A stretch of 38,033 bases of DNA from Calditrichota bacterium (GTDB lineage Bacteria; Calditrichota; Calditrichia; Calditrichales; Calditrichaceae), in NCBI GenBank assembly GCA_003854985.1, contig RQOG01000051.1, positions 1 to 38,033 of the forward strand. The letters are read 5' to 3'. This document shows positions 15,059 to 24,468 of the stretch, in pieces (within the stretch, counting starts at the first letter, position 1; the number at the start of each line of letters is the position of its first letter). Made by a program: the position numbers and the translations under genes. The notes below the pieces were generated by a model that worked only from the letters and a program-made list of their open reading frames with translations, was not told the origin of the DNA and ran no database searches.

Positions 15059-17230
15059 TTATTTCTTTTCGTCTTTGATCTCTGCTTTTTTCGCAGTCTC
15101 TACATCTTTCATTACCTCAGGCCGCAATAAAGCCCAGTGAAAACGCAAATGGTCGTTTTCCTGCCATGGTTTGCCGTCCTGTTCGCTGTAATGCACCAGC
15201 GGCATATCATTATAAATGGGACGCGTAATACTAATAACAACATCCCAGTACGTTAAGGCGTTTTCCAGATGTTTTACTGCCTTTTGCTTATGTTCCTCTC
15301 CGCCGCTCACATAAAAAGTTTGCAGGGCGACAGCGCCTCTTATTTTTTCAGCGAAAAACAGACCTAAATTTGCCCATGTTTTAACATCGGCAATTTCGAA
15401 CATAAGTGCGCTATTATCTGAAGTATCGATATCTTTAATAAGTTCAAGCGCCCTTTTGCAATCGGTTTCCAGCATGTCCGCCAATGCCGGCGGGGTAATT
15501 TTTGCAGCGTTAATAGAATTACCGGACAGGATAACATCCACGTATTCCTTTATGGAAACATATCCGGTGTCAAGCGGCGGCTGGTTTATCTGCCGGTCGA
15601 CTGAAATATAGTCAACTCTCTTTACTTCGGGATTCAAAGCCATAAAGCCTTCGCTGTAAAGCGTAAAGTCCCAGGTGCAATCAAAGGAAGAGGCTAATCG
15701 CAGAGGCGTTTTTCCGGCCAGGGCAAAAGCGTAAAAAAGCGCTTCGGCATTGTTACCATAGCGGCGGATAAATTCATTTTTAAATACTTCATCCGGTGTT
15801 TCGTGATTATATAAAAGCCTGCCCCAGATTTTATAGAACAACCATTGTCGTTCGAAAGCATATTTCCAGTCAACGGCAATATCGGGATTGGTAAAATAAT
15901 CTTTTGCCGGTATATAGGTTTCTGAACCGACAAAATAGCCGCCAACATAATTATGGGCATTTGTCTGAATATGTTCACGAACAAAATCGGATACGCCCCA
16001 TCTAAGGCAAAAGAAATCTTCGTTGCGGGCTGTCCAGATTATTTTATAACCCTTTGGTTCCGGATTCCAGTAAGTGCCGTATAACTTGCCGCCATGCACT
16101 TTTATTAGCTTGGGCGTGGAATGCGCATGGGACCAGTTAAATTTTAAACTGGCCCAGACAGGCGGGATAAAGCAGTCCATCTCCGCTTCCCGTTCGATGC
16201 CTTTTCGGGTAATCTGTTCCATTTCGATACTGGTGGCGCCTAATGATCCTGTTGTGCCTGAAAAAGGAATCCGGTGGATCAGTTTTGATTTGCGGTTTGC
16301 CAGACGCATGCCTTCGATAATGGTTTCCCCTATCCAGTTTTCACGCTGTTGGGGCGTCATGCCGCCCATGCCTTCGCCAAGCGTAAGCCCCATCCCGGTC
16401 AGATTGGGATATTCTTCAAGCGTCTGGGTAACGCATTCCTGGGTATAGGTTTTGATAATTTCCGATGTATCGCCGGGTACAAAATGGTGATGTTCCAGAT
16501 TATCCACAGCCACATTGTGGGCCCTGGAAAATTCCGGGGTCACAAAGATATTAAAAGGAATTAGATAAGTGTCAATGCCCCGCTCAAAAGCCATGTCAAA
16601 TATACCTGTGAATAGTTTTTTCCATTCGGCTATTTCGGCATCATTCCAGGGGCTGGCTTCCGGGAAGTTTTTTGGCTTAATTAAAAATGTATAAGGATGA
16701 AGATTCCATAAAGTGAGCGTATTAAACCGGTTTTCACACATCATATCGAGAAATGCTTCCCAGTATTTCAGATCGGCGCAGGTTTCCTGATGCTGTGTAA
16801 GTGAATAACTATGCCGGTATGTATCCCACGGCAGATCGAATTTAATAGCTCTGAAGTGTAGAGTAGGGCTTTCGTTTTTTTCCTTAATTTTGTTAAGCGC
16901 CAGACCATTACGCAAATCTTCAATAAGCGATTGTACACCGTAAATAACGCCTCTGCCATCGCCGCCAATTATTGTAATCTGATTGTTCTCTGGTATTATT
17001 CTAAAAGCTTCGGTGCGTGATTCCTTTGAATTTATCAGGAGAATTATGGAATACTCTGCCTGCGTTTCCTGAATCGAATAGCCTGTTTTTAACAAGGTCT
17101 GTTTCAGTTTATCGGCGGCATAATTAATCTGAATTGAAGATGTATTATACTCCAGGCGGACCGATTGAGCATAAAGCAGGTTGGCGGATAAAATACACAT
17201 AACAAAAAAATAAAGTATAAATCTTTGCAT
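15059..17230 (-). CDS. exported glycoside-hydrolase-like protein (GH67N/GH20b-type N-domain)
   Basis: A 723-residue protein with a signal peptide (cleavage near LLYAQS, residue 22). Residues about 25-115 form a small alpha/beta domain like those preceding GH20 and GH67 catalytic barrels (KLKQTLLKTGYSIQ, GGDGRGVIYGVQSLIEDL). From residue 125 a barrel-like region follows: HFRAIKFDLPWDTYRHSY, YWEAFLDMMCENRFNTLTLW. TLGEGMGGM has Glu286, a candidate catalytic acid. The C-terminal third is helical. It presumably acts on plant or microbial polysaccharide in the periplasm or outside the cell. I do not recognise a numbered GH family with confidence, and no susC/D or transporter genes are nearby, so the substrate is unknown. 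Confidence 0.65.
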   Translation of the reverse strand: MQRFILYFFVMCILSANLLYAQSVRLEYNTSSIQINYAADKLKQTLLKTGYSIQETQAEYSIILLINSKESRTEAFRIIPENNQITIIGGDGRGVIYGVQSLIEDLRNGLALNKIKEKNESPTLHFRAIKFDLPWDTYRHSYSLTQHQETCADLKYWEAFLDMMCENRFNTLTLWNLHPYTFLIKPKNFPEASPWNDAEIAEWKKLFTGIFDMAFERGIDTYLIPFNIFVTPEFSRAHNVAVDNLEHHHFVPGDTSEIIKTYTQECVTQTLEEYPNLTGMGLTLGEGMGGMTPQQRENWIGETIIEGMRLANRKSKLIHRIPFSGTTGSLGATSIEMEQITRKGIEREAEMDCFIPPVWASLKFNWSHAHSTPKLIKVHGGKLYGTYWNPEPKGYKIIWTARNEDFFCLRWGVSDFVREHIQTNAHNYVGGYFVGSETYIPAKDYFTNPDIAVDWKYAFERQWLFYKIWGRLLYNHETPDEVFKNEFIRRYGNNAEALFYAFALAGKTPLRLASSFDCTWDFTLYSEGFMALNPEVKRVDYISVDRQINQPPLDTGYVSIKEYVDVILSGNSINAAKITPPALADMLETDCKRALELIKDIDTSDNSALMFEIADVKTWANLGLFFAEKIRGAVALQTFYVSGGEEHKQKAVKHLENALTYWDVVISITRPIYNDMPLVHYSEQDGKPWQENDHLRFHWALLRPEVMKDVETAKKAEIKDEKK

Positions 17231-17388
17231 TGCGCATACTCTCTTTATTTAGACTATTTTGTATTATCTGATCAGAATGTTAAATATATAAGATTTCAGA
17301 TGCAAATCATGATCAAAATGAAATGGGCTTTGAATAATACAATTTTATGGGAAGGTGTAATCATTTCTCGGGAGCCAAAGGAAATAAA

Positions 17389-17416
17389 AAAGCCGGATCA
17401 TTTTAAATCCGGCTTT
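17389..17416 (-). terminator. intrinsic terminator after fba
   Basis: The 10-bp perfect stem AAAGCCGGAT/ATCCGGCTTT has an 8-base loop. Read on the minus strand it is followed by a TTTTTT run (GGCTTTTTTATTTC). It lies 85 bp beyond the fba stop codon and upstream of the hydrolase-like gene, so it should end aldolase transcription. Confidence 0.85.
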
Positions 17417-17500
17417 ATTCGCGTTGAGTAACTTAATTGTAATAAAAAGAATATTAACCTTCGCTTGCTCTACAAAGTTTAAATGCGATTATTTTTAAAA

Positions 17501-18475
17501 TCAACCTCTGCCCGCGCTGCCGAGTACTTCCTTATTTTTATGAATAATTAAATTCTTCAAAGCTTCACGCGCCGGGCCGAGATATTTACGCGGATCAAAT
17601 TCTTCCGGTTTGGTGGCGAAAACTTCGCGGATTTTAGCCGTTACCACCAGCCGGCCATCGGTATCGATATTTATTTTACAAACCGCGGATTTGGCGGCCT
17701 TTCTCAATTGCTCTTCCGGAATGCCTACCGCATTCTGCAGCTTGCCGCCGTATTTATTGCACAACTCCACAAACTCTGCCGGCACAGAAGAAGAACCATG
17801 CAGCACAATTGAAAAACCGGGAATGCGTTTTTCAATTTCTTCAAGAATATCAAAACGCAGCGGCGGAATAGTTTTGCCGGGTTCAACTTTAAATTTATAA
17901 GCGCCATGAGAAGTTCCTATTGATATAGCCAGACTGTCTACGCCTGTCTTTTTAACAAAATCTTCCACATCTTCCGGATTGGTATAATGCGGTACCTCTG
18001 CTTTCACGTCATCTTCAATACCGGCTAAAACACCCAGTTCACCTTCAACCGTTACATCATACTTATGTGCATATTCAACAACTTTTTTGGTCAATTCAAT
18101 ATTTTTTTCATAAGGAAGAGCCGAACCGTCAATCATAACCGATGAGAAACCGGATTCAATACAGGAAACACATAATTCGAGAGAGTCGCCATGGTCCAGG
18201 TGCAGGGCAACCGGAATATTACTTTTAAGGTCTTTTCTGGTCATCTGCACTGCGCCTTCGGCCATATATTGTAAAAGAGTTTGGTTGGCGTATTTACGGG
18301 CACCGCTGGATACCTGTAAAATTACCGGCGAGTTACTTTCCGCACAGCCCATCATAATAGACTGTAATTGCTCCATGTTATTAAAATTATAAGCGGGAAT
18401 GGCGTATCCGCCTTCCATAGCTTTTTTAAACATTTCTTTGGTGTTTACAAACCCCAGATCCTTATAATTAGCCAC
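17501..18475 (-). CDS. fba: class II fructose-bisphosphate aldolase
   Basis: A 324-residue zinc-dependent aldolase that interconverts fructose 1,6-bisphosphate with dihydroxyacetone phosphate and glyceraldehyde 3-phosphate (glycolysis/gluconeogenesis, cytoplasm). Visible marks are GGYAIPAYNFNNMEQLQ, LHLDHGDSLELC (catalytic Asp94, metal-binding His95), VMIDGSALPYEKNI, SIGTSHGAYKF and VLHGSSSVP with the other metal and phosphate ligands. The length suits the long GatY/Fba type. AGGAGGTAATT precedes the start, a very strong ribosome-binding site. It stands alone between the hydrolase and the histidine kinase, with its own terminator. Confidence 0.96.
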   Translation of the reverse strand: MANYKDLGFVNTKEMFKKAMEGGYAIPAYNFNNMEQLQSIMMGCAESNSPVILQVSSGARKYANQTLLQYMAEGAVQMTRKDLKSNIPVALHLDHGDSLELCVSCIESGFSSVMIDGSALPYEKNIELTKKVVEYAHKYDVTVEGELGVLAGIEDDVKAEVPHYTNPEDVEDFVKKTGVDSLAISIGTSHGAYKFKVEPGKTIPPLRFDILEEIEKRIPGFSIVLHGSSSVPAEFVELCNKYGGKLQNAVGIPEEQLRKAAKSAVCKINIDTDGRLVVTAKIREVFATKPEEFDPRKYLGPAREALKNLIIHKNKEVLGSAGRG

Positions 18476-18772
18476 AATTACCTCCTGACTTTTTGATATT
18501 ATTAATTATATAATATTGTTGAGTTAAATATTTTGTTCCCGTACTTATCTTTTATGAGAATATTCTTACGAACTGTCAAGAACATAAAAATAAATACAAC
18601 ATTACTGGCCTGAATATAATCATCGGGTTTATGATTAACAAGTGATTGCGCCGTTATGTTTTAAAATAATGATAAATATTTAGTCGTAATCCCAAGTGAA
18701 GTAGAAAGTAGCAAAGGTACTTTTTTATCAGATAGATTTATTGTGATTGATAAAGCATTGAAAATGGAGCTA

Positions 18773-21457
18773 TTATTTATGATTATCCAGCTGCATGCGA
18801 ACCGCCCGGCCAAGAATTTCCATACTATAAGGTTTCCGGACATACAGACCTGCGCCCAGTTTCTGGGCTTCCTTCACATGTTCCGATTCGGAAAATCCGC
18901 TGGTAATAACCGCTTTTTGCCCGGGATGTATTTTAATTATTTTTTTATAAGTTTCCAATCCGTTAATTCCCGGATCCATAATCATATCCAAAACCATAAG
19001 ATCAGCGGAACTTTTTTTCATATATTTAACCGCTTCTTCACCGCTGGACACTGTCTTAACTTTATAACCTAGTTTGGTTAACATGTAAGATACAATTGTT
19101 CTTTGCTCTTCCACATCATCAACGACTAAAATACTTTCCCCTCTGGCTTTTAAATCATCCAGAGAGGTTGAGATTTTTTCCTCCGAACGTTCCTGTCTGC
19201 ACAGAGGAAAATATAAAGTAAATTTGGTTCCCTCACCTTCAACGCTTTGCACATCGATAAAGCCCTTATGATCTTTGACGGTGCTCCAGATAACAGCCAT
19301 TCCAAGTCCCGTCCCACTTCTGCCCATTTTCTTTTTAGTATAAAATGGTTCGAATATTTTTTTCATATTCTCTTTTGATATGCCTATTCCGTTGTCGCTT
19401 ACCGTAAGTGCAACATATTCTCCTTCTTCAATAATCTCATATCCTTTTAAAGGTTGATCGAGATATTTATTTGCCGTGGATAGGGATACCACGCCGCCTT
19501 CAGGCATAGATTCAGCGGCATTAGAGACCAGGTTCATGATGGCTTTCGAGAGATGAAAAGGTGAGCCTGAGATATTCAGTAAATTTTTGTCGAGTTTTGT
19601 TTTTATCGTAACATTAGAATGATGAGACCTCAGATGATTAAATTCCGGGCTTTTTAAATATTCAGCAATGATATCATTTAAACTAATAATTTCGTTCACG
19701 GTCACGCCTCTGCGGGCCAGGGTCAAAAGATCCTGTACAATGGTTGCCGCCTTTTCCCCTGAATTTTTTATGGTCTCGAGTGGCTTCCTAAGCTTATTGT
19801 CCAGATTCATATCCATTAAAAGTAATTCGGGATAGCCTACCAACCCTACAAGAATATTATTCAGGTCATGCGCAACGCCAGCCGCAAGAATACCGATGGC
19901 TTCCATCTTCTGTGCATGAACAAGTTTCGATTGCAATTGTTTGGATTCGGAAATATCGTTTATCGTGATAATATGTCCTTTGGAGGCATCTTTTGTGTCC
20001 AAAGAACATGAGCCTAAAATACAGTCGAAACCGGTGCTGTTTTTCCGAATCCATTTCGTTTCCACATGGCCGATTCTTGGACCGGCGAACTCCAAAAACA
20101 GGTTGCGTTTCACTCTTTCATATTCTTTAATATCCGGGAAAAGTACAGATATATCGATTCCTATTAAATCATTTTCATCATAACCGGTCATCCGGTATAA
20201 CGTGTCATTAGCCCAGTCCAGTTTATTGTCGCTGATCAGACAAATACCTATTGGCGACGCCATCAGAATAGCCCGCATTTTCTGTTCGCTTTCCCGAAGC
20301 GTATTCTCGGCATGCTTTCGCTCATTGATTTCCTTTACAAGAGCATCTCTTGATACGGTGGTGTGGTTCAAATCCTCAACCATTTTATTAAAACTGGCCG
20401 CCAATTCACCGATTTCATTTTCCGATGATATGTTAATTTTTGAATAGAATTGCCCATGTCCTATTTTTTCTGTTGCATCTCTGAGTTCAATGATAGGTTT
20501 TGTCAGTCTTTTGGAAAGATAGATGCCAAACAATATGGCTGAAATAATGCTGATAAACAAAACCAGCCCGGATAAAATTAAGGTTATAATAATGGATTCG
20601 TAAGCTTCCCTGACCGGTAGCTCGACAACGATTGCCCATCTTGGCATTTTAAGATGTACATGAGTAGTTAGTACCCTGGTGTCTAAAATACCTTTAGTTG
20701 CAATAAATCTGGGCTCATGTTCATAGTCATGACTGTTGACGATTAAGCTGACTTCCTCGAGATGTTTCAGATTTTCTCTTTTTAGCACACGGCCGATATC
20801 GCGATAGGCGATGAGATATCCTTGTTCATCAACCAGATAAGCCAGTCCGTTTTTGCCTATTTTTATCTGGTCCATCAACTCCCACATGAACTTTAAATTC
20901 GATTCAGCGACTAGGGCGCCTTTAAAATCCCCGAAAACATCTGTAACCGGAACAGCCATAATAACCATGGGTTCGCTGGTTATCTTATCGATGTAAACAG
21001 CGCTTATATATATTTGCAGACGGGATATGTGGTAAAAAAGATCCCTGGCATCATACTCCATCGATTTTTCGGCTAATATGTTAGATATGCGTGAAGTACG
21101 GACGAGTCTTTCTTCCTTAGCATTAAACAAAACCAACTGACGAAAAATGGGTTCGAGACCAAGAAGTTTTTCCAGATATAACTTCTGTTCATTTGTCTGC
21201 ATATTAGTTAAGTGGCTGCGTCCTGCAATTGTTTTCATCATACTAATTTTTTCACCGATAAAATTCTCTACGATATTGGCTGCATTTTTAGCGATCAGCT
21301 GCTGATTTAAGCTTAGGACTTTTTGCTGGGCGTGAAAACTAATATACATTTGTAAGCCGCTGGCAATTAATAAGGCAGCAATAATTAATGATGAGAAGCC
21401 TATGGCAAAGGTAACTGATAAACTTCGAAAATTTTTTTTATGTTTTTTGTTGGTCAT
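18773..21457 (-). CDS. hybrid sensor histidine kinase (dCache-HAMP-PAS-HisKA-HATPase-REC)
   Basis: An 894-residue membrane kinase. Membrane segments lie at about 11-35 and 290-315 and enclose a periplasmic dCache sensor domain (YISAVYIDKITSEPMVIMAVPV). Then come HAMP (RLTKPIIELRDATEKIGHG), PAS (about 390-510; ILMASPIGICLISDN), HisKA with phospho-acceptor His in GVAHDLNNILVGLVGYPELL, HATPase_c with N box LVSNAAESMPEGG, G1 VSDNGIGI and G2 GRSGTGLGMAV, and a C-terminal REC domain with VLDMIMDPGINGLE and Lys in VRKPYS. It starts 23 bp after the upstream TrpX-like lipoprotein gene, in the same operon. The likely arrangement is that the lipoproteins present a ligand to the dCache domain. No separate output regulator is adjacent. 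Confidence 0.93.
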   Translation of the reverse strand: MTNKKHKKNFRSLSVTFAIGFSSLIIAALLIASGLQMYISFHAQQKVLSLNQQLIAKNAANIVENFIGEKISMMKTIAGRSHLTNMQTNEQKLYLEKLLGLEPIFRQLVLFNAKEERLVRTSRISNILAEKSMEYDARDLFYHISRLQIYISAVYIDKITSEPMVIMAVPVTDVFGDFKGALVAESNLKFMWELMDQIKIGKNGLAYLVDEQGYLIAYRDIGRVLKRENLKHLEEVSLIVNSHDYEHEPRFIATKGILDTRVLTTHVHLKMPRWAIVVELPVREAYESIIITLILSGLVLFISIISAILFGIYLSKRLTKPIIELRDATEKIGHGQFYSKINISSENEIGELAASFNKMVEDLNHTTVSRDALVKEINERKHAENTLRESEQKMRAILMASPIGICLISDNKLDWANDTLYRMTGYDENDLIGIDISVLFPDIKEYERVKRNLFLEFAGPRIGHVETKWIRKNSTGFDCILGSCSLDTKDASKGHIITINDISESKQLQSKLVHAQKMEAIGILAAGVAHDLNNILVGLVGYPELLLMDMNLDNKLRKPLETIKNSGEKAATIVQDLLTLARRGVTVNEIISLNDIIAEYLKSPEFNHLRSHHSNVTIKTKLDKNLLNISGSPFHLSKAIMNLVSNAAESMPEGGVVSLSTANKYLDQPLKGYEIIEEGEYVALTVSDNGIGISKENMKKIFEPFYTKKKMGRSGTGLGMAVIWSTVKDHKGFIDVQSVEGEGTKFTLYFPLCRQERSEEKISTSLDDLKARGESILVVDDVEEQRTIVSYMLTKLGYKVKTVSSGEEAVKYMKKSSADLMVLDMIMDPGINGLETYKKIIKIHPGQKAVITSGFSESEHVKEAQKLGAGLYVRKPYSMEILGRAVRMQLDNHK

Positions 21458-21480
21458 AAAAGACCCGACGCTACCATCAT

Positions 21481-22494
21481 CTAACGGATTATTTCATCTG
21501 CGCGGCTTAACAACCCCTCGCTTACCGAAATGTTTAATTCCTGAATAACCTTGTAGTTTATTCTGAGTTTCGCCGGCGGCGTAATCAGCATAATTGTACC
21601 CGCAGGTACACCGTCAAAAATTTTGTTTGCCAGAACTGCGGCTAATTCTCCCTGTTCTTTATTATTCGGAACAAAACTAAATAATGCGCCCATATCGGCC
21701 GTAAAATCCATACCTCCGCCGATGGGTATTTTACATTTATCGGCAAATTTTTTTATCAATTCAAACCCGGCAATTGAATTATTTAGAATATCAGGCATGA
21801 GTAAAATAGCATCCATTCCTATATTGCGGGCTTTAGATCGCTCTGCGAGTTTCAACTGTAATTCCTCAATAGTGGATACCGAATCTTCTATCAGTTTTAT
21901 ACCAGATGACGCAGCGGCAGGTCTTAATCCTTCCAAAGCCATCAGGGTATTAGGATAATTTTTATCATAAATGATATAAACCCTTTTAGCTTCAGGAACA
22001 AGTTCTATTAAAATGTCCAGACGCCTTACGGTTAGTTCCGGCCCCGGGAAACGGACGCCTGTTATATTACCGCCGGGTCTGGACACGCTTTCCACTAGAT
22101 TATTTCTTTCGATTCCGGTCATTGCAAACACAACAGGGATCTTCGTTCCGAGTGTTGATTCCTTAGCGACTACAGCCGGTTCGGTCGGAAAAACAAATAT
22201 TAAATCCGCTTTATCTGAAATAAATTTTTTTATAATACTCTTATATCTATTCAGATCAAAATCGGATTTTTGATGATCATAACTGACATTCTTTCCTTCA
22301 ATATACCCCAATTCCGACATTTTACTGATAAAACCATCGGCAATATCGTCAAAAGTTTTGGCCCCGGATAATATACCGATATGGTAAATTTCCGGCTTTT
22401 CCTTACCGCAGTTAATTATAATGATAAGCAGGACGATTAAGACCAGGGAGGAAATTAGTGTTTTAGTTGTATAACTTTTATTTAAATGTATCAT
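21481..22494 (-). CDS. TrpX/ABC_sub_bind-type substrate-binding lipoprotein (copy 1)
   Basis: A 337-residue two-lobed periplasmic binding protein of the ABC_sub_bind family (PF04392 type): HIGILSGAKTFDDIADGF, GYIEGKNVSYD, ADLIFVFPTEPAVVAKEST, RPGGNITGVRFPGPELTVRR, and the terminal EGLLSRADEIIR. The N-terminus has a hydrophobic stretch ending in IINC (Cys29), a plausible though non-classical lipobox. Family members bind aromatic amino acids or purine-like ligands and usually feed an ABC transporter, but no permease or ATPase is present here. It is paralogous to the gene just upstream (FPTE, GKNITGVRFPGP-type and ISRADxIIR motifs shared). It is probably a ligand receptor for the downstream histidine kinase. 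Confidence 0.88.
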   Translation of the reverse strand: MIHLNKSYTTKTLISSLVLIVLLIIIINCGKEKPEIYHIGILSGAKTFDDIADGFISKMSELGYIEGKNVSYDHQKSDFDLNRYKSIIKKFISDKADLIFVFPTEPAVVAKESTLGTKIPVVFAMTGIERNNLVESVSRPGGNITGVRFPGPELTVRRLDILIELVPEAKRVYIIYDKNYPNTLMALEGLRPAAASSGIKLIEDSVSTIEELQLKLAERSKARNIGMDAILLMPDILNNSIAGFELIKKFADKCKIPIGGGMDFTADMGALFSFVPNNKEQGELAAVLANKIFDGVPAGTIMLITPPAKLRINYKVIQELNISVSEGLLSRADEIIR

Positions 22495-22523
22495 CGTTTT
22501 TTTCCCTCTGTTATTTAACAGAT

Positions 22524-23525
22524 TTAACGGATGATTCTATCTGCCCGGCTGATCAATCCCTCCGGTATAGTCACACCAAGGTCTTGCGCAGCTTTATAGT
22601 TTATTTCCAGATAACTTTCTGATGAGACTACCGGAATACTGCCGGCCGGAGTTCCTCTAAAAATTTTATCGGCCAGTATAGCCGCCTGCTCGCCGGTTTT
22701 TTGCAGATCAACATTGATGCCGTATAATGATCCGTAATCTCCGACCTGAATTAAAGCGCCACCGATAGGAAGTTTATGTTCATAGGCAAATTCAGCCATT
22801 ACCAGGAATGCTTCATCAATACAGCTAAGCGGTTCGGGTATAAAGAAGATAGCATCAAAGCCAATGCTTCCCGTTTGTTTTATTCTTTCAAGTTCAGCCC
22901 GGATTCCTTTGGCATCATCTGCAGGAAATTCAACGATTGTTATTCCGGCGCTCTGCGCCACCGGATAGATGACTTTAAGCTGACTATCGATGATGGGATA
23001 ACCGCGTTGATAGGGCAGCCAATAGCGTCTGGCTTTGGGTGCAAGTTCACGCATTACTTCGAATCGTTTTATGGCAAGATCCGGGCCCGGAAAACGGATG
23101 CCTGTAATGTTCTTACCGGGTTTGGTTACATTATCTATCAGATTTGTTTCTTCTATGTTAGCCACTGCAAAAATAACAGGAATATCAGTTTCTCTGGTCA
23201 TGTTTTTTGCGGTCATAGAAACTTCTGTGGGAAATGTTAAGATCATATCAACCTTATCCCGGATGAAATTTTTAATGATCTGCTGTTCTTGTTGCGGGTT
23301 AAAATTAGTGCTATAAAAATCATAGCTGATATCTTCTTTTTCTTTGTAACCCAGCGCTGTCATCTTTGTCTTAAATCCGCTGCTTACCTCTGCCGTATAA
23401 TCCAGTCCGCATAGTATTCCAACTTTAAATTGTTTATTCTGTTTATCGGTTGGACCGCAGCATAAAAGCGAAAAAAACACAAACAGTGTAAATAAATAAA
23501 AAATTTTAATTTTAAAGAAAGACAT
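22524..23525 (-). CDS. TrpX/ABC_sub_bind-type substrate-binding lipoprotein (copy 2)
   Basis: The open frame extends upstream to 23681, but the real start is the ATG at 23525: it has GGGAG just before it and a signal peptide directly after (MSFFKIKIFYLFTLFVFF, then LLCCGP). The mature protein (about 310 residues) has the same fold and motifs as copy 1: KVGILCGLDYTAEVSSGF, ILTFPTEVSMTAKN, KPGKNITGIRFPGPDLAIKR and PEGLISRADRIIR. The two copies differ through most of the sequence, so they may bind different ligands. It is the first gene of the operon, with a promoter at 23606-23635, followed 29 bp later by copy 1 and then the hybrid kinase. Confidence 0.86.
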   Translation of the reverse strand: MSFFKIKIFYLFTLFVFFSLLCCGPTDKQNKQFKVGILCGLDYTAEVSSGFKTKMTALGYKEKEDISYDFYSTNFNPQQEQQIIKNFIRDKVDMILTFPTEVSMTAKNMTRETDIPVIFAVANIEETNLIDNVTKPGKNITGIRFPGPDLAIKRFEVMRELAPKARRYWLPYQRGYPIIDSQLKVIYPVAQSAGITIVEFPADDAKGIRAELERIKQTGSIGFDAIFFIPEPLSCIDEAFLVMAEFAYEHKLPIGGALIQVGDYGSLYGINVDLQKTGEQAAILADKIFRGTPAGSIPVVSSESYLEINYKAAQDLGVTIPEGLISRADRIIR

Positions 23526-23605
23526 AATTATCTCCCGGTCTATTTTAAGATTTTCGGCAATCTTATACCAATTCTTTATAAAAGCTGAGTTTAATTTTAT
23601 AATTA

Positions 23606-23635
23606 ATTTTATGGAATTTAAATATAAAACGTCAA
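23606..23635 (-). promoter_or_regulatory. sigma70-type promoter for the binding-protein/kinase operon
   Basis: On the minus strand TTGACG (23635-23630) and TAAAAT (23611-23606) are separated by 18 bp, about 80 bp before the chosen ATG of the first binding-protein gene. This also argues against translation starting at the far upstream ATG (23681), which would lie before the promoter. Confidence 0.55.
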
Positions 23636-23715
23636 CAAATGACATAAGTAACCTGATTAATTCCAAAAATCCGGGTTTCATCGGAGTTATCCGAAAGAAA
23701 AAAATACAAATAAAA

Positions 23716-23750
23716 AAGGCACGATTCTTACCTGTCTGAAATCGTGCCTT
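23716..23750 (-). terminator. intrinsic terminator of the one-carbon operon
   Basis: The perfect 11-bp stem AAGGCACGATT/AATCGTGCCTT has a 13-base loop. On the minus strand it is followed by TTTTTTATTTG. It lies 42 bp after the stop of the corrinoid protein gene and ends the minus-strand transcript from the one-carbon cluster. Confidence 0.87.
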
Positions 23751-23791
23751 ATAAAATCAGATGAACCAGAATTAAATCATATGTCTGCTTA

Positions 23792-24457
23792 TCAGGCTAC
23801 ACTTTTATTTAAATAATCCACAGCGTCATGCGGATTGGGTGAATAAAAATCAGCGCCGATCCGGCTGCAAAAATCCTGGTTTATTGGCGCCCCGCCGATT
23901 AATATCTTGAGATCGGGATAAGTACTTTTGATAGCCTTTACGCTGTTCTCCATGTTGGCCATGGTTGTGGTAAGCAGGGCCGATAACCCGACCGAACAAC
24001 CCGGATTATTTGAGATGGCGTCTAAAAATTTATTGGTCGGTACGTCTACGCCCAGATCAATCACTTCATAGCCTCCACCGGTTATAATCATGGAAACAAG
24101 GTTTTTGCCAATATCATGTAAATCACCGGAAACGGTGCCGATTACAAATTTACCTTTACGCTTAACTTCGCCTGATTCCAAAAAGGGTTTGATATGTTTT
24201 AAAACGGCATTCATAGCCGCGGCTGAAACGACCAGGTTAGTTACAAATGCTCTGTTCTCGCTGAATTCCTTTCCGATTATATCCATTCCTTTCATACAGC
24301 CCTCGAGCAATAAATCGGGATGCACGCCATTTTTTAATGCTTCTGCAGCGATTTCGTCAGCTCCGTCCTTATCTTTCATGTCAGGTGGAAACGGCGCCGT
24401 TTTATTAACTTTACCTTTTGCAACGCATGTGGCAATTTTATCTACATACTCCTGCAT
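23792..24457 (-). CDS. corrinoid (B12-binding) methyl-carrier protein
   Basis: A 221-residue stand-alone cobalamin protein. Residues about 5-95 form the helical cap domain (LLEGCMKGMDIIGKEF, NLVVSAAAMNAVL). Residues about 102-221 are the Rossmann-like B12-binding domain with D-x-H-x-x-G (GDLHDIGKNLV, axial ligand His114), a GLSALLTTTM loop and the GGAPI motif. This is the MtbC/MtaC/MetH-cobalamin type. It carries a methyl group between methyltransferases. The same operon encodes a methyl-THF methyltransferase that could load it, but the enzyme that takes the methyl group off is not in the window. Candidates are acetyl-CoA synthase, homocysteine methylation by a MetE-core or MetH fragment, or another methyltransferase. 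AGGGAGAG precedes the start. It is the last gene of the operon. Confidence 0.92.
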   Translation of the reverse strand: MQEYVDKIATCVAKGKVNKTAPFPPDMKDKDGADEIAAEALKNGVHPDLLLEGCMKGMDIIGKEFSENRAFVTNLVVSAAAMNAVLKHIKPFLESGEVKRKGKFVIGTVSGDLHDIGKNLVSMIITGGGYEVIDLGVDVPTNKFLDAISNNPGCSVGLSALLTTTMANMENSVKAIKSTYPDLKILIGGAPINQDFCSRIGADFYSPNPHDAVDYLNKSVA

Positions 24458-24468
24458 ATTTTCTCTCC

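Noticed and set aside
23526..23681. N-terminal 52-residue extension of the second binding-protein gene
   Set aside because: The extension starts upstream of the predicted promoter and precedes a clear signal peptide with its own ribosome-binding site.
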